Assembly (NCBI GenBank): GCA_023362775.1
Contig: JALMGJ010000006.1
Coordinates: forward strand, 57,999,501-58,063,500
Length of the DNA: 64,000 bases
Source: Charina bottae
Taxonomy: Eukaryota; Chordata; Lepidosauria; Squamata; Charinaidae
Direction: 5' to 3'
The translations under genes and the position numbers were made by a program. The notes beneath the pieces are model-generated. The model was not told the DNA's origin. It did no database searches and saw only the letters and a list, made by a program, of their open reading frames with translations. Position 1 is the stretch's first letter. Each line of letters begins with the position of its first letter. Below, one piece after another: positions 1 to 11,231 of the stretch.

Positions 1-345
1 TTTCCAAGCAACATGGTTTTTACTGGTCTCTATGACCTGCCTCAACACGAGAACCCAACTGGACACTGAATGAATCTGAATGGCTCTATCTGAAAATTGC
101 TTACAGTGAGTCTCTGATTGTTGGGGAGTCTCCTCCCCCAACTTTTTGAGATGCACCATCCAAAAGCCCATTCTGTGAGATGTCGTGCAGACAGCAAAGT
201 AAGCCCTCTTTGCTGAATCCATTACTATGGAGCAGAGTTTCACATGGGCCTTAAAAAAGACCTCACTCCATACTTAATCCCATCTGTGCAGAGAGTTCCT
301 TCCTTTTTAATTTTGTACACCACCCAGAATCAATCAATCAATCAA
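1..345. other. Unannotated flank, no gene seen
   Basis: I see no conserved coding segment, no RNA gene and no recognisable repeat before the TTCC microsatellite. Confidence 0.4.
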
Positions 346-348
346 TCT

Positions 349-428
349 TTCCTTCCTTCCTTCCTTCCTTCCTTCCTTCCTTCCTTCCTTCCTTCCTTCC
401 TTCCTTCCTTCCTTCCTTCCTTCCTTCC
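349..428. repeat. (TTCC)n microsatellite
   Basis: About 20 uninterrupted TTCC units. They abut the left side of a Tc1-like element and produce a spurious low-complexity reading frame on each strand. Confidence 0.97.
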
Positions 429-429
429 A

Positions 430-1018
430 TGTACTGAGGCAAATGATCCAAAGCTACATATTTGTGTGTGGCAAAAGTGCATGAACCTTTGCTTTCAGTA
501 ACAGGTGTGCCCCTTGGGCAGCAATAACTGCAACTAAACATTTCTGATAAGTGTTAATCAGTCCTGCACATCGGCTTGGAGGAATTTTAGCCTATTCCTC
601 CTTATAGAACAGCTTTGACTCACGGATGTTGGTGGGCTTCCTCGCATGAACTGCCCACTTCAGGTCCACATTTATCTAGGATTAAGATCAGGACTTGGCC
701 TTGACCATTCCAAAACATAAACTTTCTTCTGCTTTAACCATTCTTTGGTCATACGACTTGTGCCCTTTTGGTTGTTGTCTTGCTGCATGACCCTTTCTCT
801 TGAGTTTCAGTTCATGGACAGATACCCTGACATTTTCCTGTAGAATTTGCTGGTACAATTCAGAATTCATAGTTCCAGCAATGATGGCAAGCTGTCCTGG
901 TGCAGAGGCAGCAAAGCAGGCCCAAACCATGATACTGCCACCCACCATGTTTTAGGCCATATTTATGCAGAAATATTGAAAATTCAAAACGGTTCACAAA
1001 TTTTTAAGCACCACTGTA
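430..1018 (-). mobile_element. Internally deleted Tc1-like DNA transposon
   Basis: The minus strand encodes the C-terminal half of a Tc1-family transposase. The right edge (about 950-1016) is the outer terminal block of the same kind of element and ends in CACTG followed by TA, the Tc1/mariner target dinucleotide. The block joins the transposase at about 948-952 with no N-terminal DNA-binding region between them, so an internal deletion is inferred. The left edge lies next to the TTCC tract and no clear matching terminal repeat survives there. Closely similar Tc1 elements are known in fish, frogs and squamates. Confidence 0.8.
688..948 (-). pseudogene. Tc1 transposase, C-terminal fragment (broken)
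   Basis: The translation contains the Tc1-family block GGSIMVWACFAASAPGQLA, followed by a segment typical of the region before the second catalytic Asp ([20 protein letters not shown]). The expected QQDNDPKH-type motif around that Asp is scrambled by frame changes, so no active DDE triad can form. A normal Tc1 transposase is about 340 residues; under 90 remain in this frame. The N-terminal helix-turn-helix domains are gone with the internal deletion. It is a dead fragment. Confidence 0.8.
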
Positions 1019-1169
1019 ACCGAAGTTATCCATTTCAGTTCATGTGAACATAATTGAAGTTTTCCATTACTAGATCTTTTCATACCTCCGGATTTCTTTC
1101 AGCATCCCAAGATCACACTCAGCATTTTCATCAGTTGGGAAATCATATATCCTTAGATATAATTGACAA

Positions 1170-1352
1170 TTATTTATTTATTTATTTATTTATTTGTTTG
1201 TTTGTTTGTTTGTTTGTTTGTTTAAATTTTATCCCGCCTTTATTATTTTTATAAATAACTCAAGGTGGCGAACATACCTAATACTCCTCCTATTTTCCCC
1301 ACAACAACCCTGTGAGGTGAGTTGGGCTGAGAGAGAGTGACTGGCCCAAGGT
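1170..1352 (-). mobile_element. 5'-truncated tRNA-derived SINE, type A tail
   Basis: Read on the minus strand this is the middle and 3' end of the SINE seen complete at 33971-34213: the CTTGGGCCAGTCACTCTCTC block, the CACAGGGTTGTTGTGGGG block, then the tail GAGTTATTTATAAAAATAATAAAG. The tRNA-like head is missing. The terminal A-rich repeat has grown into (TTTA)n and (TTTG)n at about 1171-1222. Confidence 0.85.
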
Positions 1353-1363
1353 GGTGGTGGTTG

Positions 1364-1431
<68 letters not shown>

Positions 1432-1480
1432 GGATGGATGGATGGATGGATGGATGGATGGATGGATGATAGATAGATAT
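1364..1480. repeat. (GATA)n and (GGAT)n compound microsatellite
   Basis: About 17 GATA units (1364-1431) pass directly into about 9 GGAT units (1431-1468) and then a few more GATA-type units. The tract lies at the broken end of the adjacent SINE. GATA repeats are common in snake genomes. Confidence 0.97.
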
Positions 1481-1849
1481 AAAATTTTAGCCAAATAATA
1501 CCATCTACAATGATTCTGAGGAGAAATCTTGTCTTCCAAGATCCCTATTTGGTTAGATTTATATCTTCTTTGATACAAAGGACACTACCCCATGCTGTGC
1601 CTTTCCGTGTTCTTTATCATTCTCTCCATCCCATTAGCCTTCTATTATATCAGTGTTCTCATTCACAACTGAGCACTCTCATACTCCCATCTTGGCACAG
1701 AGATTTCTAGCAGTGGCATACAAACAACTTTATATCATATCCTTTTCAACTGGTGTTGGCAAAAACCAGTGTTTTTTGTTCCTCGCTGTTCTTTGCAAAA
1801 ATCTCCAGTTCCTGTTGCTCTCTTCCCCTCCTTAAGAAGCTATCAGTTA
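1481..1849. other. Unannotated DNA
   Basis: Nothing recognisable. The short open frames lack family motifs. Confidence 0.3.
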
Positions 1850-2530
1850 ACCTGGGTATATTCTGCCCAATATTATCAACCAATCTCCAGCCCTCCCTTT
1901 ATGGGGAAGCTTTTGGAGAATGTGGTAGGCTTCAGCTGCAGGGGTCATAGAGGAAATGGATTATCTGGATCTATTTCAGTCAGGTTTCATGTCTGTGTAG
2001 CCCAGAGAGAAATTGGTCTACTTGTAGATGATCTTTAGAAAAAGCAAGATATAGGGAATGAAGGCCTCCTGGTGTTTGAAACTCTTATCAGCCTTTGAGA
2101 CCATTCTTCATGGTTTCCTTCTGGTCTGGCTCTGGGGGTTGAATGTGGAGGGCTCCACATTCTCCTTTGTAAACCATTCTCCTCTGTAAATGTGCAGTTC
2201 CAGATGGTAGTGGTAGAGGAAGTTGTGGGGTGCTCCCCCCCCCGCCAATTCAACATTTGGTTGATGCTCCTAAGTAAGATAATCCACCAACATACTCTCT
2301 GGGGTCACCAGTACACTGTTGATATCCATCTTTACATTTTGACCCTGGATCAATGAAGTGATACCATCAAAGTGCTGTCCAGTATCTGGATGGGGACAAA
2401 CAGGTTGAGTTTTAATCTCAGCAAGATGCAATGGCTCTGGGTAAGTCAATTGATTCTGAAGAGATACTATATTTAGTTCTGGATGGAGTCATGCTTCCAC
2501 ACATAGAACTGGCTCATAACTAGCTCCTAC
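1850..2530 (+). pseudogene. Decayed L2-type LINE reverse transcriptase relic
   Basis: Scattered pieces on the plus strand match the L2-type RT seen better preserved at 12.7-14.2 kb on the other strand. About 1895-1935 reads like the 'lLExvvxxqLqxxl' stretch ahead of the fingers region. About 2385-2440 reads like 'WMgtNrLrLNpdKTewLwv', the segment after the catalytic YADD box. Frames change many times and several stops intervene, so this is an old copy. No 3' end is visible. Confidence 0.55.
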
Positions 2531-3585
2531 TCGATGATCAGTCGATAAATGGTAGATATGAAACAAAATACTGGTCTAGGTTGGACCTGGGCATGATTCA
2601 ATAGGTCTGTTCTTATGTTTTTATTGGGATACTTAAAGAATGGGAAATAACTGAAGTGCCTTAGCATATCCTTGAGTTACTCTGGTTGCAAGCTTTCAGA
2701 ACTTTGAAAACAGCACCAACACCTTGAATTTGTCCTGGAAACAGACTTGCAGTCTAGGTAACTCATCAACTAGAGTGTTTGTGTTGGTGGCTTAATCCTA
2801 GGCACTTCACTTCCTCTTGTTTCCAATTGTATCAGCACAATGAAAAATGTTTGTTCTTTCATATATAGCCTGTTGTAATATATGAAGAACTTTAAACTGA
2901 ACCCCATGCAAAAATGAACAAATGGAAAATTACATTCTACTAAAATCAATGGGATGATGGGATTTTTTCAAACTGGGCAAAACCCTCTATTGATTTACAG
3001 AAAAAGACATTTTTATGCAGTTTTGAATCACCTGAAACAGGAATGCATATTTAATCTGAATATGAATGCAAGTAATCATACAGTATATTGAATCTTTATT
3101 TTTAAATATTAAAAAGCTTATGTAGAGCTTGGCAACAAATTTTGCTATTTAGTAGTTTGATTTTAATGGATCATGTGCATGAAAGCTAGGACACATTTAA
3201 AATTAAATACACATCCAAAAGTGCACTGTGAATTCTCCACTTTATATATGTTCACTATATACTCATATACTTGATCAAAAGTGTGCTTAAAAAAAACCTG
3301 AAATAATGACAAACCCATGTTCCTTTCTAGACATCTTTTATTCCTAATAAATGTTACCTGACACATTCAATAATTAAATCTACTTCCTTCTTCTTCTGAA
3401 ACACCTTAGAGTTAATGGAATGCCAGGTGGATTCCGCTGAAAATATAATTACTTATAGCCAACAAAATCAGTCAAGTTAATCTTGACTCTGTACCCTAAT
3501 ATGTTCAATTGATAAAGTACTGCTTTTTAAAAGTACTTTGTAATTTTTTTAAGTCAATACCAGGAAATTAGCATAATGAGTACTA
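2531..3585. other. Unannotated AT-rich DNA
   Basis: Mostly unrecognised. About 2700-2760 resembles the minus-strand L2 segment around 'caacaccttgaattggacc' present at 4095-4135, so a small L2 shred is likely. No coding gene is seen. Confidence 0.35.
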
Positions 3586-4375
3586 ATTTATTTATTTATT
3601 ATTTAAATTTATATCACCGTCCATCTCCCCCAACAGGGAACTCTGGGCGGTTTACAATAAAATCAATAGATAAAACATACAATATAAAATTACAATAATA
3701 TAATGCTATACATTCTACAATATAAATACAATAAATAAGTATGAAATCCAATAGATGATAAAAACTCAGGTAATAGGGAGGGTACTACGGCGCCAGCCAC
3801 CCCCTGCAGGAGCTGTTACTTTTCCCTTCCCAAGCAAGGCGGCAGAACCAGGTCTTCAAATTCTTCTGGTAGGCCAGGAGTGAGGAAACCCGCCTCAGCT
3901 CCAGGGGCAAAATTATTCCAAAGGGCAGGCGCTACTGCAGAGAAGGCCCACCTCCTGGACCCCACTAGATGGAATTCCTTTGATGGGGTCCGTAGCATGC
4001 CCTCTCTGCATGACCGAGTGGGGCGGGTCGATGTTATGGGGATGAGATGGTCCCTCAGGTAACCTGGTCCCATGCCATGTTGGGTTTTAAAGGTAATAAC
4101 CAACACCTTGAATTGGACCCGGAAGCAAACTGGTACCCAATGTGGCTCACGCAGCAGTGGTGTCACGTGTGCCGATTTTACGGCACCAATAACTGTCTGT
4201 GCGGCCGCATTCTGGACCAGATGAAGCTTCCAGATACTCTTCAAGGGTAGCCCCATGTAGAGCACATTACAATAGTCTATATGGGAGATGACAAGGGCAT
4301 GAGTGACTGTTCGGAGGGCATCTCGATCCAGGAATGGGCATAGCTGGCGCACAACCCAAAGTTGTAAATCTCTTT
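3586..4375 (-). mobile_element. L2-type LINE, 5'-truncated 3' end
   Basis: Read on the minus strand, this has the C-terminal coding region of an L2-type ORF2, then a 3' UTR ending in an A/T-rich tetranucleotide tail (TAAA units, about 3586-3602). The 3' UTR block around 3610-3655 (ATCACCGTCCATCTC and GGGCGGTTTACAAT) recurs at 12655-12702 and 19696-19748, which groups the three copies. The element stops abruptly near 4375, as expected for incomplete reverse transcription. Confidence 0.85.
3816..4352 (-). pseudogene. L2 ORF2 C-terminal domain fragment
   Basis: 178 codons stay open. The translation shows the order typical of L2 downstream of the RT core: LRTVTHALVISHIDYCN, LYMGLPLKSIWKLHLVQNA, HWVPVCFRVQFKVL, then AFSAVAPALWNNF near the end. 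The catalytic palm motifs would lie upstream and are absent because of 5' truncation. The protein of a full L2 carries an AP-type endonuclease and an RT; neither is present here, so the fragment has no activity. Confidence 0.85.
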
Positions 4376-4843
4376 CGAGGAATGCAAAAGCACTTGTGAG
4401 CTTAGCTGCAGAAGATTCAAGATGAACCTCTGATAGATAAATTGTTTTAAAAGCAGATGCAAAATAAGCTGCTAAAATGTTGAAATTCAGCTACTGCAGA
4501 ATCTAGGAGTCTAGCAATATTTACATGCCAGCTCTAGGGTTTAAACGTGCAGCTTTTTTGACCACTCTTATGTGATAAGACATTTGCTGCCTGTTCTTAG
4601 CCCTGGATATTGAGGGCATCTAAATATTGTTGTGATAACATCTTGTCTAGCCTCAGATTCTTCAAGACCAGTCTCGTCAATTTTCAGCCCTGACAGAAAT
4701 AGCACCATTGGTGTCAATATGGAACATTAACAAAAACAAGTAAGAATTACTATATAATTCATAAATATATTGTACCCAGTTATCAACTGCTTTAATAAAT
4801 TGGCTAGTCACAGAAATGTTACTCATAGAAGGTCATAGCAATA
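4376..4843. other. Unannotated DNA
   Basis: AT-rich sequence without recognisable coding or repeat structure. Confidence 0.35.
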
Positions 4844-5098
4844 GAGAGCCAGTTTGGTCTAGTGGTTAAGATACTGGTCTAGAAACCAGGAGACTGTGAG
4901 TTCTAGTCCCACCTTAGGCATGAAAGCCGGCTGGGTGGCCTTGGGCCAGTCACTCTCTCTCAGCCCAACTCACCTCACAGGGTTGTTGTTGTGGGGAAAA
5001 TAGGAGGAGGAAGGAGTATTAGGTATGTTCACCGCCTTGAGTTATTTATAAAAAATAATAAAGGCGGGATAAAAATTAATTAAATAAATAAAATAAAT
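4844..5098 (+). mobile_element. Full-length tRNA-derived SINE, type A tail
   Basis: The head carries an A box (TGGTCTAGTGG) and a B-box-like GTTCTAGTCCC, the split pol III promoter of a tRNA-derived SINE. The body has CTTGGGCCAGTCACTCTCTC and CACAGGGTTGTTG. The tail is GAGTTATTTATAAAAAATAA plus AAGGCGGGAT and then A-rich TAAA units. The tail resembles L2/CR1-type LINE ends and not Bov-B. Flanking target duplications are not clear. Confidence 0.9.
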
Positions 5099-6036
5099 TT
5101 AAGTCTATACATTCCAAACCAAGCTATATTATGTCACTTCCAAGTGTCGGGGGGGGGGGGGGGAGAGAATCTGTAGGCCACGGGCTCCAAAAATTTGTTT
5201 GCCTCGCAATCCTTATTTTAAGGAATGTTCTAATCTAATATTTTAAGGAATATTCTAATCTAGGACACTGCACTCCAAGAAGCTTGCTCACACAAATCTA
5301 ACTGTCCGTGCAGCTTCACATGACATCCTTTAAGATATCCATAGCTAAGGTTGGGGTTACATGCACTTAACAGCAGAATATTTGATCTGCAATGACTGGT
5401 TATTAAAACAGTCAGAGAAAGGTAACTAAGGCACCACCTCCCAGTTTAAATTCCAGAGGAAGAGGCACTGAAGAGATGGGATTTGGGAGGTGTGAGTAGA
5501 AAAATGGGTTGGTGAGAAGCTCAGAATTCTAGCCTGAGGAAATCCTCTGTCAGAGTGACAGGTTTTGAAATGGCTATTTATTGCCAGAAAAGGCAAGGAT
5601 TAGTTGCTTACAGTTATTTGCACAATATAACTTACTAGCAGTCATATTTATTTATTTATTTATGAGAGTTTCTATTCTGGTCAATTCCTGAAGGCTCCAA
5701 ATTATACTCATGAATAAGAGGATTAAAAACAAAACAATCATCAAATCTTCATTGTACCAAACATCCTCCTAATGTGCCACCAAATGCAGCTAAGTCCCAA
5801 AATGCTCTTATGAAGAGCCATGTCTCCACAGCATTTTGGAAGACCAATGGGGGGCGGGTGTTATTGGATGGCACAAAAGGGGGGGCATCAATAAGAAGGC
5901 TGAACTACAGGGTCTCTGTACATGGGGGGGGGGGGAGCTTAGCAAGCCTTCTGTTCTAGATCCTTCCCCAGAACAGGAGAAAAGCCACTACAGTTTGGGT
6001 GCAGCATAGAAGCTAATGTGTAATTTATTGTGGAAG
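5099..6036. other. Unannotated DNA with G runs
   Basis: There is a 15-G run at 5149-5163 and a 12-G run at about 5924-5935. About 5647-5760 begins with TTTA units and resembles the minus-strand 3' end of an old LINE, but it is too decayed to name. No gene is seen. Confidence 0.4.
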
Positions 6037-6047
6037 TACCTTCTCCT

Positions 6048-6365
6048 ATGGGATACATGGTGGCTCAGCGGGTAAGACGCCAGGCTTGTCGATCGGAAGA
6101 TCGCAAGTTCGGAGGTTCAAATCCCTAGCCCTGCGTGCGGAGTGAGCTCCCGCACTTGCCCCAGCTCTTGCATGCAAATGCAAGTAGATTAATAGGTACC
6201 ACTTCGGTGGGTAGGTAACAGCGTTCCGCGCGCGTCATGCCGGCCACATGACCGTGGAAGCATCTTCGGACAACGCTGGCTCTTTGGCTAACAAACGGAG
6301 ATGAGCACAGGCCCCTAGAGTTGGACACGACTGCACAAATGTGCGGGGGGAACCTTTACCTTTTT
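6048..6365 (+). mobile_element. Full-length tRNA-derived SINE, type C, with 11-bp TSD
   Basis: The head is a clear tRNA relic: A box TGGCTCAGCGGG and a canonical B box GGTTCAAATCC. The body has GGTAACAGCGTTCC, CATGCCGGCCACATGACC and CTCTTTGGCTAACAAACGG. The tail contains AGTTGGACACGACTGCAC, similar to Bov-B 3' ends, then GGGGAACCTTTACC. The 11-bp direct repeat TACCTTCTCCT sits at 6037-6047 and 6366-6376, which fixes both ends and indicates LINE-driven insertion. Confidence 0.93.
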
Positions 6366-6376
6366 TACCTTCTCCT

Positions 6377-7344
6377 GGTTATATCAGTCTAGCATCATCT
6401 TTATTTCTTCTATTGAATTCAATTTGCATTTATTAAATGTTTAGCCACTGGTTATGACATAAAGTTAACATAAAATAAGATGTGAAACAATCGCTGCTAT
6501 AGAATAAGTGAAGGAATCGCCTTTGCAGGTAACTAATATAACCTTTATTTAACTGGATCATAGTTTTAAGGTTGCTGTTGCAAAAGGAGAGGATCTGTTG
6601 CAATATTGAGAATCTGAGCAACACATTCTGATGACAAAGCCACTACTTTGTCTTCCTCAGAATTGAGATGAAAGAAACCTGGTGCCTTAAGGATATTTTC
6701 CTTCAGTGGTAAATATAAGGGGCAGTAAAGCAACTAATGAAGCAGATCTTCCATCTGGGATTGGTAGTATATAGAAAATAATTTGATGAATCCTATCAAT
6801 TACTACATTTGCATAATTCGAAATCTTGGGTCTGTAAAAGCTTGGCAAAATTATATGAGTTTGCATTAAACAGGGACCCAGCTTAGACTTTTTCAGTCTG
6901 CCGTGGAGAACTCTAGACACTGTGATGGCCTACCTAAAATTATGAAAACAAAGTGCATTCATGTAGAGAATATGAACTGGAACAGGCCAGGACTGCTTTC
7001 CAAAACTCATGACTAATAAGTGGCTCCTCTTTGAAATACTGATTACATTTGGATAATCATAGAAACATCATTAATACATAATATAAATTAAACATTACAG
7101 TCTATCTGTTCACAGCATATTAAGGCAATTTGATGAGAAACAGAAAACATATCTTAGCTGCCACTAAATTGTTAAGTCTGTTTGTATTGACAACGTAAAC
7201 AGCAGCTTCCAAGTTCACAAAAGCACACATTAATGTGCATAGACAGAGCTAGACAGCAATTAATATTATATTTTCCCAAAGTCTATTTATTGTTCAGGGG
7301 GAAAATATAATTTGTTTCTAAAATTAACTTTCTACACAATCCTC
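6377..7344. other. Unannotated AT-rich DNA
   Basis: Complex single-copy-looking sequence with no repeat or coding match that I can recognise. Confidence 0.35.
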
Positions 7345-7700
7345 CAATTTCTCCAGAGCTTGACCACGATATCCAACAGACAAATTAGGCAATAATTACC
7401 TGGGTTTTGCTACTATCCTTTCTTGAAATAAAGATTAATGCACCAAGTGTCCAGCCAGTTGATAGCACACAAGGAGCAATGCCCCATTCTACAAAATGCT
7501 TTAATATCTTAGCAGGCAGCATATCCTTCCCAGAGGTCTTAGCCAAACTCAGAGTTAGTGAAGATAGTACTTTTAGTATGTCTCATTGTATTTCATGGCC
7601 TTCGTGTATGGCCAATTCCACAGTAAGGGCATCTTATATAAGTTGTAGGCTTCTAAGATCAGCGTTAATGTTTTTCTAAAATGTATTGTCCAATCCTTAG
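7345..7700 (-). pseudogene. Decayed non-LTR reverse transcriptase relic
   Basis: On the minus strand the fragments resemble the RT fingers region of a LINE: a 'LPAKILKHFVEWGIAP'-like helix, then 'LIFISRKDSSKTQ' where a pIyKKGdpxdpxNYRPI-type motif is expected, then 'CWISWSSSGE' for a SLLdivvKL-type stretch. Stops and frame changes break it. The clade cannot be settled. It lies head to head with the plus-strand relic that starts near 8140. Confidence 0.4.
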
Positions 7701-8080
7701 TTAAATTTTGCACTTTCAGAAAAGGTCTGTTGAATTTCCTTGAATGTGCTAACAATGCAGAAACAGATTTCAAATTAAGTTGTATACCACTCAGGTATAA
7801 TGATACTGCTGTCCCATTTTAATGGAATGGGAATAATAGAAAGAAAATGAAGAATGATGGGTTGGTATTAATTTCACAGCCTAATGTGAAACATGGACAG
7901 AAGGGAAAACTGACAAGGAGGTCTTGGCAGATTTACAGATCTAGTAACAGGAAGTGAGATAAATGGAGAATTGTGGAGGAACTGACCTGGCAAATTTCTA
8001 GATATGCTGAGAGAAAAATTAAGGAAAAAAAGAACATAAAAGAACAGAGGGTTGTTATATGCCATATTGCTAATGTCGTC

Positions 8081-8103
8081 AGAGAGAGAGAGAGAGAGAG
8101 AGA
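8081..8103. repeat. (GA)n microsatellite
   Basis: Eleven AG dinucleotides in a row. Confidence 0.95.
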
Positions 8104-8139
8104 CATGCCTTCAAGTCTGTCTCTCTTTCCTCCACACAC

Positions 8140-10258
8140 CCCAAAGAATGGCTTAATTTCACTATACTTCCAATATATAAAGGAGATAGGTGTGACCCCA
8201 CCAATTACCATCTAATGAGGCTTAATTCAAATATTTATGCCATAAACTTTTGGATGGGCTGCATTCTGAGAATGCAGGCCAGTTTCAGGCCTGGATATTC
8301 AACAAAGAACCAATTTATAACTCTGTGTGATTTAGCAAATATTGTGCTCTCCAAAACAGAACCCTCTACCTTGCCTTCGCAGATTCAAAGATGGCATTTG
8401 ATTCTGTACCCTGAGAGAAACTTTGGAGAAAATTGGAGCCCTCAACAACTGATTGTTGTTTCCTTACAATGACAATACAGTTATACCATACAGGTCAAGG
8501 GTAACAGAGATGGGGACATAACAGAGCCTATTTCCACCTGCAAAGGGATCAAGCAAGGATGCATCCTTGCCCCCTGGTTCTGAGCCAGCCCAGACTTTTA
8601 TCCTCCCGTCTTGCTGATTGCCCCATATCTATTCTCTTATACAGTATGTAGACAATGCAACCATTTTCTCTATATGAAAAGTTGGGCTGTGTTTTAGAGC
8701 ATTATCAGCCTATTGCAATAGAGAATGCCTTGAAATAAATAATTCAAAAACAAAAGGCCTAGTATTTCCAAGAAGACACTTTAACACCTCAGCTAGATGG
8801 TTGATAAATGGAAGAACTATTGAGCAGATGAATTTTTTCAAATATTTAAGTACTTGCTTCCAATCCTCTACCTAGGTATATTAGGTATACCTAGATATAA
8901 GGTCTCTAATCTCTAGCAATTACAAAAATTGCAAACCAATTTGGGAATAATTTTGTCCCAGCTGCTATTAAGCCATTCAAGGCCAACATTTTGGGTATGT
9001 TGTTCTGTGGTACTCAGGTGTATGTCCATAAGAATATCTCAGTCTTTGACTCCATATAAGCCAATTTTCTAAAAACAAAAGTATGCATCCCTCACTTGAC
9101 TTCTAATGCTGTAACACAGGGGTCCCCAACCTATTTGGCACCAGGGACCGGTTCCGTGGAAGACAATTTTTCCACGGACCGGGGGGTGGGGTTTTCAGGC
9201 GGAAGCCAATTGCGCGGACCGGGGGTGCGGTTTGGAGGTGGGAGCCAATCGGGCCTCACACTCCTCGGCCTGCCTCTCTGCCCTTCTTTGCCACATGCTG
9301 ATAGGTGGAGGTGTTTCCCCTTCAAGGTCCCCACCAATCAGCTGCTCCGGCTCAGGCTCTGTCTTTGCGCCTTCCCAGTTTCTTCCTGCTACTGGCTGCT
9401 CTTCCTCCAACTCATGGCGGCAGGGACAGACTCGTTCCTGACACCACCACTCACCTCCTGCTGTGCGGCCCACTTCCTAACAGGCCGCGGCCCACAGGTT
9501 GGGGACCCCTGCTGTAACACAATTAGAATTGGACTATCTTTCGGGTCCTGTTCAAGACTATGTCATGGTCTTGGTCTTGGGCAAAGTGAATCCTTTGGGG
9601 GATCTCTTGGTTTGTCTTATCCTGAATGACAGATTTGTAGCCACAACTGGAAAGGCAAATTGATCAAGACCTGATATATTGTGGTTTGCCAATACAAGCT
9701 CTAATCACTTTAGGCCTTATCAACTTTATCAACTTTAGCAGAACTCAAACAGAGGATCTGGGATTTAGTTATTCAGTCAGAGAGGGTAAAAATTGCCCAT
9801 CCTCCTGGTCTCCTCCTAGCTGTTTTTTTAAGATAAGAGATTTTCTCTCTGGCCTGAATTGATACTCTACCCATCAGGGCAACAACTAGAAGATATTTCA
9901 ACCTTCTGTACAAAAATTATATTCATATATGTTCAAATATGTAGGTTGAATCCGCATCCTATTAAAATATCCATTATATACCCAATGGTAATTAAAATTT
10001 ATAATCCCAATTATTAAAGAGTTTAATTTTCCTCATGTCAAGGAGATCAATGCCTTCCTTTTAAATGACTAATTTGCAAATGTATCAAGAGTGGTGGCAA
10101 AAATTTTATTGGTGGCTTTAGCCTATAGGAATCAGCTATAGTACCTTCCTCACGGGCTTTGATTTTTATTTCTTTGTAATTTATATATATATGAATTTTT
10201 AAACTTCTGTATATGTTTTAATGTTTGTTGCTTTCACCTTGGTAAATTAATAAATAAG
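8140..10258 (+). pseudogene. Decayed non-LTR LINE relic (RT to 3' end), split by a hAT MITE
   Basis: Plus-strand RT motifs appear in order. GDRCDPTNYHL at about 8187-8216 corresponds to a KGdxxdPxNYRPIsL block. AFADSKMAFDSVP at about 8373-8411 is motif A with its Asp. KGIKQGCILAP at about 8538-8572 is motif B. YVDNATIFS from 8645 is motif C, degraded from a YADDa-type box, so the catalytic pair is lost. Later pieces (LELDYLSGPVQD) lie beyond the 395-bp hAT insertion. The 3' end is an AATTAATAAATAAG-like tail near 10258. I suspect an R4/Dong-like or related clade but cannot settle this by eye. Many frameshifts and stops show it is old. Confidence 0.6.
9117..9511. mobile_element. hAT-superfamily MITE with perfect 8-bp TSD
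   Basis: The 395-bp insert begins CAGGGGTCCCCAACCT and ends with its inverse complement AGGTTGGGGACCCCTG, giving 16-bp terminal inverted repeats. The host octamer CTGTAACA is duplicated exactly at 9109-9116 and 9512-9519. An 8-bp target duplication with CAG...CTG termini is diagnostic of hAT. The interior is GC-rich with no transposase motif. The several open frames inside it are by-products of low stop density. It inserted into the older LINE relic. Confidence 0.95.
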
Positions 10259-11231
10259 AATAAGCTTGCAGGGTTGGGCTTGACAGCTCAAATTTGTGCA
10301 AATTTGAAGAGAAAGATGTAATGGGCAATATATGCAGAATTAAGATATTTGATATGTAAGGTAAAATGGCTTTTCTCCAAGCACTTAAATTTGAGGATCA
10401 CTGACTTTATACTTAGGATAAAAATGTTATCTGCATACATATATTATACCTCTATTTTTTTCACAGATGCCAATTAAACTTTCTTATTGCTAGTAACATA
10501 TGACCACTGCAGACATAATTCTTGAATATCTCTTTGCACTATGACAATTCTACAAGAATGTTCAGATGAATACATTTTGAATTTAAAACAAATAGACAAA
10601 TTAAACTGACTTTTTTGTTATGTGTTGTGAATGCTAACTATAGTAATACAACAGAAACTTCTAAATTTTGTATCCTAATTTTTGGAATATAAACACAATA
10701 TGAACAGAATTTAATTTAACTTGTATCATTAATCAACAAATAAAAGAAAAATACATAATGCAATATATAAATTAATCAGAACAAGTATAGCAACTTATGA
10801 AGCTAAAATCTGGATCATGCTTTAATGCACTCAAACAAAGCAAGACCATAAATTAGCTATAACCGGAATTCTTACTGGTTTTACATAGCCTGGGTTACTT
10901 TGAATAGCAGCAAATTTGGATGCCAATTTTATTTGTTATAAATCTTATATCTCTTACTCACAGATTTTGACCAAAGGGATATGCAAATACAAAATACAAG
11001 AAATAAAACTGAAACATGTGCAACTGCCACATTTAATCACTAATACGCTTTGTTTTCCATGCATTTTACTGAAACTGTTACATAAAAAGAGAAGCTCTTA
11101 TATATACTGTTAATGCTTCTTAAAATATTTTCATTTTTTTCTAAAATTTTTATACATATACAATTAAAAAACAATTTTTGTTGCATATATTTTTTTATGT
11201 CTTGAGAATTTGGAAGGCTAGTTTAAAAAAG
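10259..11231. other. Unannotated AT-rich DNA
   Basis: No coding or repeat signal is recognised. Confidence 0.35.

Noticed and set aside
244..541. Open frames through the TTCC tract on both strands
   Set aside because: They are periodic translations of a microsatellite.
5149..5163. G-quadruplex regulatory element
   Set aside because: A single uninterrupted G run is more simply a homopolymer. No gene is nearby to regulate.
6062..6125. tRNA gene in the head of the type C SINE (also 41305-41370)
   Set aside because: A and B boxes are present but the cloverleaf is not convincing, and the sequence continues into a SINE body with target duplications.
9096..9629. 177-codon plus-strand frame and several overlapping frames
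   Set aside because: They lie in a GC-rich non-coding hAT MITE. The frame crosses the element ends and has no domain.
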